The notes under the pieces: generated by a model | What the model saw: only the letters and a program-made list of their open reading frames with translations | Databases searched by the model: none | What the model was told of the DNA's origin: nothing | Program-made: the position numbers and the translations under genes | Shown: piece after piece, positions 1 to 8,464 of the stretch | How positions within the stretch are numbered: position 1 is the first letter of the stretch | Layout of the letters: every line of letters starts with the position of its first letter | Assembly: GCF_020179425.1 (NCBI RefSeq) | Contig: NZ_JAILYM010000001.1 | Location: forward strand, 496,001-560,000 | DNA: 64,000 nucleotides | Direction of reading: 5' to 3' | DNA from: Novosphingobium percolationis | Lineage (GTDB): Bacteria > Pseudomonadota > Alphaproteobacteria > Sphingomonadales > Sphingomonadaceae

Positions 1-29
1 CGGCGAGAGCCAGCAGTGGAAGGAGCGCG

Positions 30-1880
30 TCAGCCCTTCGCATCGAGTTGCGAAATATCGCGCACCGCGCCGCGCGCGGCGCTGGTGGTCATCGCGGCAT
101 AGGCCTTGAGCGCGGTGGACACCTTGCGCGGGCGATCCTTGGCGGGTTTCCACCCCTTGGCATCCTGTGCCGCGCGGCGGCGGGCGAGTTCGTCCTCCGA
201 CACCTGCAGCACGATCGAACGGCCCGGAATGTCGATGGCGATCACGTCGCCGTTCTCGACCAGGCCAATGGTGCCGCCCTCAGCCGCTTCGGGCGAGACG
301 TGGCCGATCGACAGGCCCGAGGTGCCGCCCGAGAAGCGCCCGTCGGTGAGCAGCGCGCAAGCCGCACCCAGCCCCTTCGACTTGAGGTAGCTGGTGGGAT
401 AGAGCATTTCCTGCATGCCGGGGCCGCCCTTTGGCCCTTCGTAGCGGATCACGACAACGTCGCCCGCCACGACCTGCCCGGTGAGGATCGCCGTCACCGC
501 CGCGTCCTGGCTTTCATAGACCTTGGCCGGGCCGGTGAACTTGAGGATCTTGTCGTCGACGCCGGCGGTCTTCACGATGCAGCCATCGAGCGCGATGTTG
601 CCGTTGAGCACGGCGAGGCCGCCGTCCTTCGAGAAGGCATGCTCGGCCGAACGGATCACGCCCTTTTCGCGGTCGAGGTCAAGTTCTTCCCAGCGACGGT
701 TCTGGCTGAAGGCGACCTGCGTGGGCACGCCGCCGGGCGCGGCCTTGAAGAATTCCTGCACCGACGGTGCGTTGGTGCGCGCAATGTCCCACTGGTTGAG
801 CGCATCGCCCATGGTGCGCGCGTGGACGGTCGGCAGGTCGGTGTGGAGCAGCCCGGCGCGATCGAGTTCGCCGAGGATGGCGAAGATGCCGCCCGCGCGG
901 TGGACGTCTTCCATGTGGACGTCGGACTTGGCCGGGGCGACCTTCGACAAGCACGGCACCTTGCGGCTCAGCCGGTCGATGTCGGTCATCGTGAAATCGA
1001 CGCCCGCTTCGTGCGCGGCGGCGAGCAGGTGCAGCACGGTGTTGGTCGAGCCGCCCATGGCGATATCGAGGCTCATCGCGTTCTCGAACGCGCCGAAGCT
1101 GGCGATGGCGCGCGGCAGCACGCTCTCATCGTCCTGTTCGTAATAGCGCTTGCACAGATCGACCGCGACGCGGCCCGCTTCGAGGAACAGGCGCTTGCGA
1201 TCGGCGTGGGTGGCGAGCGTGGAGCCGTTGCCGGGCAGCGAGAGGCCCAGCGCTTCGGTCAGGCAGTTCATCGAATTGGCGGTGAACATACCCGAGCACG
1301 ATCCGCAGGTCGGGCAGGCCGAACGCTCGATGGTCTGCACTTCTTCATCGGAATAGGCTTCGTCGGCGGCGGCGACCATGGCGTCGACGAGATCGAGCGC
1401 GACTTCCTTGCCGCGCAGCACGACCTTGCCCGCTTCCATCGGACCGCCCGAAACGAACACCACCGGAATGTTGATGCGCAGCGCGGCCATGAGCATGCCC
1501 GGCGTGATCTTGTCGCAGTTGGAGATGCACACCATGGCATCGGCGCAGTGCGCGTTGACCATGTATTCGACGCTGTCGGCGATCAGGTCGCGGCTGGGCA
1601 GCGAATAGAGCATGCCGTCGTGGCCCATGGCGATGCCATCGTCGACCGCGATGGTGTTGAACTCCTTGGCCACCCCGCCCGCAGCCTCGATCTCGCGCGC
1701 GACCATCTGGCCAAGATCCTTGAGGTGGACGTGGCCGGGAACAAACTGCGTGAAGCTGTTGACCACCGCGATGATCGGCTTGCCGAAGTCGCTGTCCTTC
1801 ATGCCCGTGGCGCGCCAGAGCCCGCGCGCGCCCGCCATGTTGCGTCCGTGCGTCGTGGTGCGGGAACGATAGGCGGGCAT
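30..1880 (-). CDS. ilvD: dihydroxy-acid dehydratase
   Basis: Makes the branched 2-oxo acids from 2,3-dihydroxy precursors, the third common step of valine and isoleucine synthesis, in the cytoplasm. The 616-aa protein has the usual length of the long IlvD form. The Fe-S and Mg signatures are visible: [12 protein letters not shown] near residues 118-129 and [11 protein letters not shown] with a following Cys near residues 193-206, as well as the [12 protein letters not shown] segment. The ATG at 1880 gives the conserved N-terminus ([23 protein letters not shown]). It is the last gene of a minus-strand group, 110 bases after an amidohydrolase gene, with no clear terminator between them. Family assignment is certain; transcription with its upstream neighbours is inference. 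Confidence 0.98.
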   Translation of the reverse strand: MPAYRSRTTTHGRNMAGARGLWRATGMKDSDFGKPIIAVVNSFTQFVPGHVHLKDLGQMVAREIEAAGGVAKEFNTIAVDDGIAMGHDGMLYSLPSRDLIADSVEYMVNAHCADAMVCISNCDKITPGMLMAALRINIPVVFVSGGPMEAGKVVLRGKEVALDLVDAMVAAADEAYSDEEVQTIERSACPTCGSCSGMFTANSMNCLTEALGLSLPGNGSTLATHADRKRLFLEAGRVAVDLCKRYYEQDDESVLPRAIASFGAFENAMSLDIAMGGSTNTVLHLLAAAHEAGVDFTMTDIDRLSRKVPCLSKVAPAKSDVHMEDVHRAGGIFAILGELDRAGLLHTDLPTVHARTMGDALNQWDIARTNAPSVQEFFKAAPGGVPTQVAFSQNRRWEELDLDREKGVIRSAEHAFSKDGGLAVLNGNIALDGCIVKTAGVDDKILKFTGPAKVYESQDAAVTAILTGQVVAGDVVVIRYEGPKGGPGMQEMLYPTSYLKSKGLGAACALLTDGRFSGGTSGLSIGHVSPEAAEGGTIGLVENGDVIAIDIPGRSIVLQVSEDELARRRAAQDAKGWKPAKDRPRKVSTALKAYAAMTTSAARGAVRDISQLDAKG

Positions 1881-1990
1881 GGGATCGACTCCGAAGTTGA
1901 GGGTTGGTTCGGGTTTTGCTGCGGCCCTACCGTAGCAATCGTCAGCCGTCGAAGGTTAAATTTGCGACGACTTCCGACCTAGATTGGAGC

Positions 1991-2719
1991 TCATTCGCCG
2001 ATGGCAATGGCCACGCGATTGGCAATGCGCCAGAGGCGTTCGGCCCATTCGGCCTGGCCCTCGGCGTGGTCGATCAGGTCCTGCCGGATCTCTATGCCGA
2101 GGTAGGGGCGGCCATCGGCTTCGGCATGGCGGTTCATCGTGGCGTTGAGCAAGCGCCCCGAATAGGGCTGCTGGTCGCCGACGATCAGGCCTTCGGCTTC
2201 GAGCAGGGGAATGGCGATGCGGGCGGCGCGGTCGTCCTGGTTGTAGAGCACGCCGACGTGCCAGGGGCGCGGCTCATCGCTGGTGGCAAGCTGAGGCGTG
2301 AAGCTGTGCAGCGAGAGGATCAGCGCAGGGGGCGCGGCCTCGATCGTGGCGGCGAGCGCATCGTGATAGGGACGGAAGAAGCGGGCGAGACGGGCTACGT
2401 GGCCGGCGTGGTCGAGCGCGTTGCCGGGGATGGCGTGGCCGTCGCTGGCGATGGGAACGACCGTGGGCAAATGCTCGTCGCGGTTGAAATCGCAGACGAG
2501 GCGGCTGACGTTGCCCTGGAAGGCAGCGACGCCGGGACGCTGCGCCATGGCCGCGCCGATCGGGCCGACGCCGATGTCGATGGCGACGTGCTGGGTCAGG
2601 ATCTCGGGCGCGATGCCGAGGTCGATGTCGGCGGGAACGCGGTTGGAGGCGTGGTCGGAGACGACGAGGATGCCGCCGAAGCGCGGGGTGCCGATCAGGC
2701 GGAAGGCTTCGTGCTCCAT
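1991..2719 (-). CDS. N-formylglutamate amidohydrolase family protein
   Basis: Belongs to the N-formylglutamate amidohydrolase (HutG-like) family of metal-dependent amide hydrolases. A 242-aa product shows the family pattern: VSDHASNRVP near the start, a NVSRLVCDFNR segment, LSLHSFTP in the middle and YLGIEIRQDLI near the end. I chose the ATG at 2719 because it overlaps the ispE stop (TGATG), which suggests translational coupling; an in-frame ATG 30 bases upstream would lie inside ispE. No histidine-degradation genes are nearby, so a role in histidine catabolism is not supported by context and the true substrate is open. The order of ispE followed by this gene suggests only shared transcription. 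Confidence 0.85.
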   Translation of the reverse strand: MEHEAFRLIGTPRFGGILVVSDHASNRVPADIDLGIAPEILTQHVAIDIGVGPIGAAMAQRPGVAAFQGNVSRLVCDFNRDEHLPTVVPIASDGHAIPGNALDHAGHVARLARFFRPYHDALAATIEAAPPALILSLHSFTPQLATSDEPRPWHVGVLYNQDDRAARIAIPLLEAEGLIVGDQQPYSGRLLNATMNRHAEADGRPYLGIEIRQDLIDHAEGQAEWAERLWRIANRVAIAIGE

Positions 2720-3522
2720 CAGCGGAGGGCTCCGGCGAGGGTCCACCATGCGGGTGGCATTTGCGCCTGCGCCGCGTCGCGCTGTTCAGGCGTGTCGTAC
2801 AGCGCGAAGCAGGTCGCGCCGGATCCGCTCATCCGGGCGAGCCATGCGCCGGTTGCGCGCAGGGCGGCGAGGACGTCCGCGATCTGGTGGACGAGCACGA
2901 GCGCGGGGGCTTCGAGGTCGTTGCGGCCTTCCAGCGCGATGGTGCGTAAATTACCTTGCGGCAACGCGCCGCGATCGACGCCGTCCCAGCCCTTGAACAC
3001 CGGGCCGGTGGCGAGCGGGATGCGCGGATTGACCAGCAGCACGGGAGTTCCGGCAAGGTCGTTGGCCAGGGCCTCCAGCTCGATGCCGGTGCCGCGACCG
3101 ATGCAGGCGAGGCTTTCGACGCAGGCGGGGACGTCAGCGCCCAGCTTTGCGGCGCGAGCATGCCAGTCGTCGGGCAGGCCATGAGCATCGCGCACCATGC
3201 GGAAGACCGCGCCCGCGTCGGCCGACCCGCCGCCAAGGCCCGCCGCGACGGGCAGGCGCTTGTCGAGCGTGACGTCCCAGCCTGCTCCGTGCGGAAGCGA
3301 GGAGAGCGCGCGGGCGACGATGTTGTCGAAAGGATTATCGAGCGTGCCGGCGAACTCGCCGGTGACGTGGAGGCGGTCCTGCTCGGCGGCGCGCGCGGTC
3401 AGAGCATCGCCCGCATTGACGAAAGCAAACAGCGTTTCGAGTTCGTGATAGCCATCCTCGCGGCGTCGGCGGACGTGGAGCGCGAGGTTGATCTTGGCGT
3501 AGGCGGTTTCGGAAAGGGTCAT
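2719..3522 (-). CDS. ispE: 4-diphosphocytidyl-2-C-methyl-D-erythritol kinase
   Basis: GHMP-family kinase that phosphorylates CDP-methylerythritol in the MEP route to isoprenoid precursors. The 267-aa protein begins with the typical AYAKINLALHVRRRREDGYHEL and carries the ATP-binding motif GLGGGSADAG. Near the C-terminus MSGSGATCFALY is the last GHMP motif. The ATG at 3522 is preferred over one 66 bases upstream because it has an AGAGGGG ribosome binding site at good spacing and gives the family N-terminus. Its stop overlaps the start of the downstream amidohydrolase by one base. A terminator-like hairpin separates it from the ETF-QO gene, so it probably has its own promoter. Confidence 0.96.
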   Translation of the reverse strand: MTLSETAYAKINLALHVRRRREDGYHELETLFAFVNAGDALTARAAEQDRLHVTGEFAGTLDNPFDNIVARALSSLPHGAGWDVTLDKRLPVAAGLGGGSADAGAVFRMVRDAHGLPDDWHARAAKLGADVPACVESLACIGRGTGIELEALANDLAGTPVLLVNPRIPLATGPVFKGWDGVDRGALPQGNLRTIALEGRNDLEAPALVLVHQIADVLAALRATGAWLARMSGSGATCFALYDTPEQRDAAQAQMPPAWWTLAGALR

Positions 3523-3545
3523 TGCAGCCCCTCTGAAACGAAACA

Positions 3546-3572
3546 AGGCGCCGGAGCAAGCCCCCGGCGCCT
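3546..3572 (-). terminator. terminator after ETF-QO gene
   Basis: Perfect 9-bp arms AGGCGCCGG / CCGGCGCCT with a 9-base loop. On the minus strand the hairpin is followed by TGTTTCGTTT, a T-rich run. It starts about 20 bases after the ETF-QO stop and ends before the ispE ribosome binding site, so it should end the ETF-QO transcript. Confidence 0.75.
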
Positions 3573-3592
3573 CGTCCTGTTTGGTCACCCGA

Positions 3593-5242
3593 TCACATGT
3601 TCGGGTAGTTGGGGCCGCCGCCGCCTTCCGGCGTCACCCAGTCGATGTTCTGGGTCATGTCCTTGATGTCGCAGGTCTTGCAGTGGACGCAGTTCTGCGC
3701 GTTGATCTGCAGGCGCGGATTGCCTTCTTCCACGCCGACAAACTCGTAGACGCCCGCCGGGCAATAGCGGGCTTCAGGCCCGGCATAGAGCGGCAGGTTG
3801 ATGCGCGTCGGGACCGTGGGGTCCTTCAGCTTGAGGTGGCAGGGCTGGTCTTCCTCGTGGTTGGTCCCTGAGAGGAACACGCTCGACAGGCGGTCAAAGC
3901 TGATCACGCCGTCCGGCTTGGGATAGGCGATCGGCTTGAACAGGTCGGCGCGCTGCGTCGCCTCGCTGTCGCGGTGGTGCTTGAGCGGCTTGGCGATGCC
4001 GAACTTGAACAGCTGGCGCAGCCACATGTCGGCGCCGGCCAGGACCGTGCCCAGCTCGCCGCCGAACTTGGCGATCAGCGGCTGCGCGTTCTGGACCTTC
4101 TTAAGCTCGGTCGCGATCCAGCTTTCGCGGACGGCAGTGTCGTATTCGACCATGTCGTCCTTTTCACGGCCCGCCGCGATCGCCGCGACAATCGATTCGG
4201 CGGCCAGCATCCCGCTCTTCATCGCGGTGTGGCTGCCCTTGATGCGGGGCACGTTGACGAAGCCCGCCGAGCACCCGATCAGCGCGCCGCCGGGGAACGA
4301 CAGGCGCGGCACCGACTGCCAGCCACCTTCGTTGATCGCGCGCGCGCCGTAGGACACGCGACGACCGCCTTCGAGGATCTTGCGGATTTCCGGGTGGGTC
4401 TTCCAGCGCTGGAATTCCTCGAACGGGAAGACATAGGGGTTGGCGTAATCGAGCGCGGTGACGAAGCCGATCGCGACCTGGTTGTTGGCCTGATGATACA
4501 GGAAGCCACCACCCCAGGTGTTGCTTTCCGACAGCGGCCACCCTTGCGTGTGCAGCACGCGGCCCGGAACGTGCTTGTCGGGATCGATGTCCCACAGTTC
4601 CTTGATGCCGATGCCATAGACCTGCGGCTCGCAATCGCGCTCGAGGTCGTAATGCGCCTTCAACCGCTTGGTCAGGTGGCCACGCGCGCCTTCGGCGAAC
4701 AGCGTGTACTTGGCGTGCAGCTCCATGCCGGGCTGGTAATCGCCCTTCTTCTCGCCGTCCTTGCCGATGCCCATGTCGCCGGTGGCGACCCCCATGACCG
4801 CGCCGTTTTCATCGAACAGCACTTCGGCGGCAGGGAAACCGGGGAAGATTTCGACGCCCAGTTCCATCGCCTGTTCGGCGAGCCAGCGGCACAGGCTGCC
4901 CAGCGAGCCGGTGTAGTTGCCGTGGTTCGACATGAACGGAGGCATCGGCCAGTGCGGAATGCTCATCTTGCCCTTGCGGGTGAGCACCCAGTGCCAGTTG
5001 TCAGTGACCGGGGTTTCCGCCATCGGGCAACCCATGTCGCGCCATTCGGGCAGCAGTTCATCGAGCGCGCGCGGATCGACCACCGCACCCGAAAGGATGT
5101 GCGCGCCGACTTCGGAGCCCTTTTCCAGCAGGCAGACCGAAAGGTCCGGATTGACCTGCTTGAGACGGATGGACGCCGCCAACCCCGCAGGACCGCCCCC
5201 GACGATCACCACGTCATAGGGCATCGATTCCCGTTCGCTCAT
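3593..5242 (-). CDS. electron transfer flavoprotein-ubiquinone oxidoreductase
   Basis: Membrane-bound FAD and 4Fe-4S enzyme that passes electrons from ETF, reduced by acyl-CoA and other dehydrogenases, to the quinone pool. The 549-aa protein has a Rossmann dinucleotide motif at residues 12-20 (VVIVGGGPAG). The C-terminal 60 residues carry a ferredoxin-like domain with four Cys: one in YCPAGVYEF and three in CVHCKTCDIKD. The length and the end (GGGGPNYPNM) match the family. The ATG at 5242 has AGGGGA just before it; a second ATG six codons in is possible. No etfAB genes are in the window. Confidence 0.97.
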   Translation of the reverse strand: MSERESMPYDVVIVGGGPAGLAASIRLKQVNPDLSVCLLEKGSEVGAHILSGAVVDPRALDELLPEWRDMGCPMAETPVTDNWHWVLTRKGKMSIPHWPMPPFMSNHGNYTGSLGSLCRWLAEQAMELGVEIFPGFPAAEVLFDENGAVMGVATGDMGIGKDGEKKGDYQPGMELHAKYTLFAEGARGHLTKRLKAHYDLERDCEPQVYGIGIKELWDIDPDKHVPGRVLHTQGWPLSESNTWGGGFLYHQANNQVAIGFVTALDYANPYVFPFEEFQRWKTHPEIRKILEGGRRVSYGARAINEGGWQSVPRLSFPGGALIGCSAGFVNVPRIKGSHTAMKSGMLAAESIVAAIAAGREKDDMVEYDTAVRESWIATELKKVQNAQPLIAKFGGELGTVLAGADMWLRQLFKFGIAKPLKHHRDSEATQRADLFKPIAYPKPDGVISFDRLSSVFLSGTNHEEDQPCHLKLKDPTVPTRINLPLYAGPEARYCPAGVYEFVGVEEGNPRLQINAQNCVHCKTCDIKDMTQNIDWVTPEGGGGPNYPNM

Positions 5243-5341
5243 TCCCCTGGCTCCGACTAAACGCTCGATTGACTATGCGTCCGCCTTGAAAGCTGGCGCG
5301 TCCAAGGTCAATACCGCCTTCGTGACTGGACATAGAGACAG

Positions 5342-6106
5342 GTGAGCGAAATCGCGAACAACGAAAGCGCGCGGATGGCCGATGCGCTGGGGGCGGCGCT
5401 CGACTGGTGGCGTGACGCGGGCGTGGACTGCGCCTTCGTCGACGATCCGCAGGACTGGCTCGCCGCCGCCCGCCCTGCCCCTTCGCCCAAGCCGCAGCGG
5501 ATGGCCGCCACCGAACCGCCCGCCCCTACGGCACCGCCGCCCGCAGGCGGCGCACGCGACGGCTGGCCTGCCACGTTGCAAGGCTTTGCCGACTGGTGGA
5601 TGGCCGAGCCTTCGCTTAGCCCCGCAGGCATCCCGCGCGTGCCGCCGCAGGGGCCCGAGGGCGCAAGCCTGATGGTGCTGGTCGCCATGCCGGAAGCTGA
5701 CGACACCGCGCAGCTGTTGTCGGGCCGCGGCGGGCGGATGATCGATTCCATGCTGGGCGCGATGGGCCTTGCCCGCGAGCAGGCCTACCTCGCCTCGGTC
5801 CTGCCAACCCGAATCGCCATGCCCGATTGGGATGACTGGAAGGCGCGACGGCTCGGCGACGTGCTGGCGCATCACGTCGCGCTGGCTCGCCCGCAACGTT
5901 TGCTGATCTTCGGGAAAACGCTCGTCTCGGCGCTGATCGACCACGATTCGCCGCATAGTCTTTCGGATTTACGGCCACTTAACCATGAAGGGGGCAGCAC
6001 TCCGGCGATTTCCACGTATGATCTGGATGCCCTGCTGGCGCGACCCGCTTTCAAGGCAAGCCTGTGGAATCGCTGGCTGGAATGGACGGGGACAGAACAA
6101 GCGTGA
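5342..6106 (+). CDS. uracil-DNA glycosylase superfamily-like protein, degenerate motifs
   Basis: A 254-aa protein whose second half (from about residue 110) follows the layout of family-4 uracil-DNA glycosylases: a strand, a GR-G-RMIDSMLGAMGL helix region, REQAYLASVLPTR and PQRLLIFGKT. The key family residues are not there: the GEAPG motif reads VAMPEADD, the NVVKCRPP motif reads SVLPTRIA, and the only Cys is C24, so no 4Fe-4S cluster is possible. Residues about 50-80 are a Pro/Ala-rich linker. It starts at GTG 5342 (an ATG 33 bases later is an alternative). Its stop overlaps the GTG start of the lytic transglycosylase (GTGA). Fold assignment is fair; repair activity is doubtful. Confidence 0.65.
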   Translation: MSEIANNESARMADALGAALDWWRDAGVDCAFVDDPQDWLAAARPAPSPKPQRMAATEPPAPTAPPPAGGARDGWPATLQGFADWWMAEPSLSPAGIPRVPPQGPEGASLMVLVAMPEADDTAQLLSGRGGRMIDSMLGAMGLAREQAYLASVLPTRIAMPDWDDWKARRLGDVLAHHVALARPQRLLIFGKTLVSALIDHDSPHSLSDLRPLNHEGGSTPAISTYDLDALLARPAFKASLWNRWLEWTGTEQA

Positions 6107-7884
6107 CCAAACGGCGGCATTTGCGCGCAGGCCTTGCGGTCCTGACTGGTGGCCTTGTGCTTGGGCTGGCGCTTCCGGCAAAGGCCAACAGCGCCGCAGC
6201 CGACTATTTCCGCAGCCGCGCCGATCGCACGGCTGTGCCCACGCTGCTCAGCCAGGACGACCGCACGTTCTACAAAGGCCTGTTCGGCGCGATCGAGCGC
6301 GAGGACTGGTCGACCGTACAGCAGATGTTCGCCCAGCGCGCCGATGGCCCGCTCCACGCCGTGGCCCGCGCGCAGTTCTACCTTGCCGCCACCTCGCCCA
6401 AGGTCGAACTGCAACCACTGACCGACCTGCTCAGCCAGGCGCCCGATCTGCCTTGGTCCGACCAGATCGGACGACTTGCGCTGAAGCGGGGTGCAACCGC
6501 CCTGCCCGTCGCGCTCCCGCCCACGCAGGCGCTGTTCAACGTGCCGACGCTGTCGAAGCGGCTGAAGCCGCGCAGCGTCGCCGATGGCACGATGCCCGAT
6601 TCCATCGCCGCCGCGATCACCGACCGTATCAAGAACGACGATCCGCTAGGCGCGCGGCTGCTGCTTGATGGCGTGGACGCCACACTTTCCGCCGAAGCGC
6701 GCGCCGAATGGCGTCAGAAGGTGGGCTGGGCCTTCTACATCGAGAACGACGACGCCAACGCACGCACGATCTCGCTGTCCGCCTTCGATGCGGGGAATGG
6801 CGCATGGGTGCCCGAGGCCTTGTGGACCGCCGGGCTTGCCGCCTGGCGCATGGACGATTGCATGGCCGCGGGCGAGGCCTTCGAACGCGCCGCGGGCATG
6901 ACGCAGAACGCCGAACTGGCCTCTGCCGCGAATTACTGGGCGGGCCGCGCGTGGATGCGCTGCCGCAAGCCGGAGAAGGTCGCCGCCTCGCTACGCGCCG
7001 CCGCGCGCAATCGCGACTCGCTCTATGGCATGATGGCGGCCGAAGCGCTGGGCCTGCGTGAAGCCGTGCCCGCCGCCGCGCCCGACTTTTCGGACAGCGA
7101 CTGGCAGCAGCTGCGCGCGGTGAACAACGTGCGCCTTGCCGTGCAACTGGCTGAAGTCGGCGAAGATGGCCTGGCCGACGAAGTGCTGCGCTATCAGGCG
7201 CGGATCGGCGCGCCGGGGCAATATGCGCCGCTCTCGCGCCTTGCGCGCGATCTGGGCCTGCCTTCTACGCAGTTGTGGATGGCCTACAACGCGCCTGCGG
7301 GTGCGCGGGCGGACGAAGCCGCGCGCTTCCCGGCGCCGAAGTGGACCCCGGCCAATGGCTGGAAGGTCGATCCGGCGCTGTTGTTTGCGCACAGCTTGCA
7401 GGAATCGAACTTCCGCACCTCGGTCACCAGCCCGGCAGGCGCCAAGGGGCTGATGCAGGTGCTGCCCGGCACCGCGCGCGACCTCACCCGCGTCGAGCCA
7501 ATCATGGCGGGCCGTGAAAAGCAGCTCGACTTGCCCGACGTGAACCTCGCGTTCGGACAGACTTACCTCTCCCAGCTCAAGACCCGGCCCGAAACGCAGG
7601 GGCTGCTGCCCAAGGTGATCGCCGCCTACAACGCCGGGCCGATGCCGATCGGGCGCTGGAACGTGGAAGTGCGCGACAAGGGCGATCCGCTGCTGTGGAT
7701 CGAATCCATCCCCTATTGGGAAACGCGCGGCTACGTGGCCACGGTGATGCGCAATTACTGGATGTACGAACGGCAGGCGGGCGGCACCTCCGAAAGCCGC
7801 GTCGGGCTGGTGCAGGGCCTGTGGCCGAAATTCCCCGGGCTCGATGGAGCCCAGAACGTCAGGATCGCCTCGCTTGAGCATTGA
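6103..7884 (+). CDS. lytic transglycosylase, SLT domain
   Basis: Periplasmic murein lyase that cleaves the MurNAc-GlcNAc bond of peptidoglycan. The 593-aa protein has an N-terminal signal peptide (TKRRHLRAG, then a hydrophobic run ending ALPAKA), a long helical superhelix region like Slt70, and a C-terminal SLT domain. The catalytic Glu is E434 in HSLQESNF, followed by the typical SPAGAKGLMQVLPGTA and later VIAAYNAGP. I chose GTG 6103, which overlaps the upstream stop as GTGA and starts the signal peptide; an ATG at 6082 and a GTG at 6064 are in frame further up but would lie inside the upstream gene. The stop overlaps moaB, so three genes form one tight unit. Confidence 0.9.
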   Translation: MTKRRHLRAGLAVLTGGLVLGLALPAKANSAAADYFRSRADRTAVPTLLSQDDRTFYKGLFGAIEREDWSTVQQMFAQRADGPLHAVARAQFYLAATSPKVELQPLTDLLSQAPDLPWSDQIGRLALKRGATALPVALPPTQALFNVPTLSKRLKPRSVADGTMPDSIAAAITDRIKNDDPLGARLLLDGVDATLSAEARAEWRQKVGWAFYIENDDANARTISLSAFDAGNGAWVPEALWTAGLAAWRMDDCMAAGEAFERAAGMTQNAELASAANYWAGRAWMRCRKPEKVAASLRAAARNRDSLYGMMAAEALGLREAVPAAAPDFSDSDWQQLRAVNNVRLAVQLAEVGEDGLADEVLRYQARIGAPGQYAPLSRLARDLGLPSTQLWMAYNAPAGARADEAARFPAPKWTPANGWKVDPALLFAHSLQESNFRTSVTSPAGAKGLMQVLPGTARDLTRVEPIMAGREKQLDLPDVNLAFGQTYLSQLKTRPETQGLLPKVIAAYNAGPMPIGRWNVEVRDKGDPLLWIESIPYWETRGYVATVMRNYWMYERQAGGTSESRVGLVQGLWPKFPGLDGAQNVRIASLEH

Positions 7885-8401
7885 TACGTCGCGCGAATTC
7901 AAGCCTATCGCGATCGCCCTTCTTACCGTTTCCGACACGCGCGGGCCCGACGAGGACACCTCGGGCGATATCTTGGCCGAGCGCATCAAGGGCGCAGGGC
8001 ACCGCCTTGCCGCGCGCGCGATCGAAAAGGACGATGCCGCCCGAATCGCCAGCCGCCTCAACAACTGGATCGACGACCGCGCGGTCGATGCCGTGATCGT
8101 CACCGGCGGCACGGGGCTTACCGGCCGCGACGTGACGCCCGAGGCGCTCGACAAGGTCAAGACGCGCGACATTCCGGGATTTGGCGAACTTTTCCGCTGG
8201 CTCAGCTTCAAGACCATCGGCACCAGCACGATCCAATCGCGCGCCTGCGCGGTGGTGGCACGGGGCACCTACATCTTCGCCCTGCCCGGCTCGAACGGCG
8301 CGGTGAAGGATGGCTGGGACGGCATCCTGGCCGAACAGCTCGATAGCCGGAACCGGCCCTGCAACTTCGTGCAATTGATGCCGCGGCTGCTGGAAACGTA
8401 A
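7874..8401 (+). CDS. moaB: molybdenum cofactor biosynthesis protein B
   Basis: MogA/MoaB family protein that acts on molybdopterin (adenylylation) in cofactor synthesis. The 175-aa product shows the fold signatures ALLTVSDTR near the start, VTGGTGLTGRDVTPEAL in the middle and FALPGSNGAVKDGWD near the end. No ATG fits; TTG 7874 has AGGA nine bases upstream and gives the usual N-terminus, and it overlaps the lytic transglycosylase stop by 11 bases. Other moa genes are not in the window. Whether the protein is catalytic (MogA type) or a MoaB paralogue cannot be settled from sequence alone. Confidence 0.92.
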   Translation: MSIDTSREFKPIAIALLTVSDTRGPDEDTSGDILAERIKGAGHRLAARAIEKDDAARIASRLNNWIDDRAVDAVIVTGGTGLTGRDVTPEALDKVKTRDIPGFGELFRWLSFKTIGTSTIQSRACAVVARGTYIFALPGSNGAVKDGWDGILAEQLDSRNRPCNFVQLMPRLLET

Positions 8402-8429
8402 GCTCCACCTTCGGCGCGCTTGCGCAAAT

Positions 8430-8444
8430 GTTCCATTTATGTTC
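8430..8444 (+). promoter_or_regulatory. LexA (SOS) box before radical SAM gene
   Basis: GTTC-CATTTAT-GTTC is an exact match to the alphaproteobacterial LexA operator GTTC-N7-GTTC. It lies between moaB and the radical SAM gene and ends 12 bases before the preferred ATG, so LexA bound here would block transcription start. The P. aeruginosa homologue PA0069 is reported as a LexA regulon member, which agrees. Confidence 0.8.
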
Positions 8445-8464
8445 TCATGCCCCCTCATGAGAAC
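8441..8464. repeat. inverted repeat covering the radical SAM start codon
   Basis: Perfect 9-base arms GTTCTCATG (8441-8449) and CATGAGAAC (8456-8464) around CCCCCT. The left arm shares its GTTC with the LexA box and the right arm contains the ATG start codon at 8457. It could be an extra operator half-site arrangement or an mRNA hairpin that hides the start codon. Confidence 0.7.

Noticed and set aside
1881..1990. Riboswitch or attenuator in front of ilvD
   Set aside because: Only a weak CGTCG/CGACG pair was seen and no leader peptide rich in branched-chain residues.
8439..8441. ATG 8439 as start of the radical SAM gene
   Set aside because: It lies within the LexA box and would add residues not conserved in the family.
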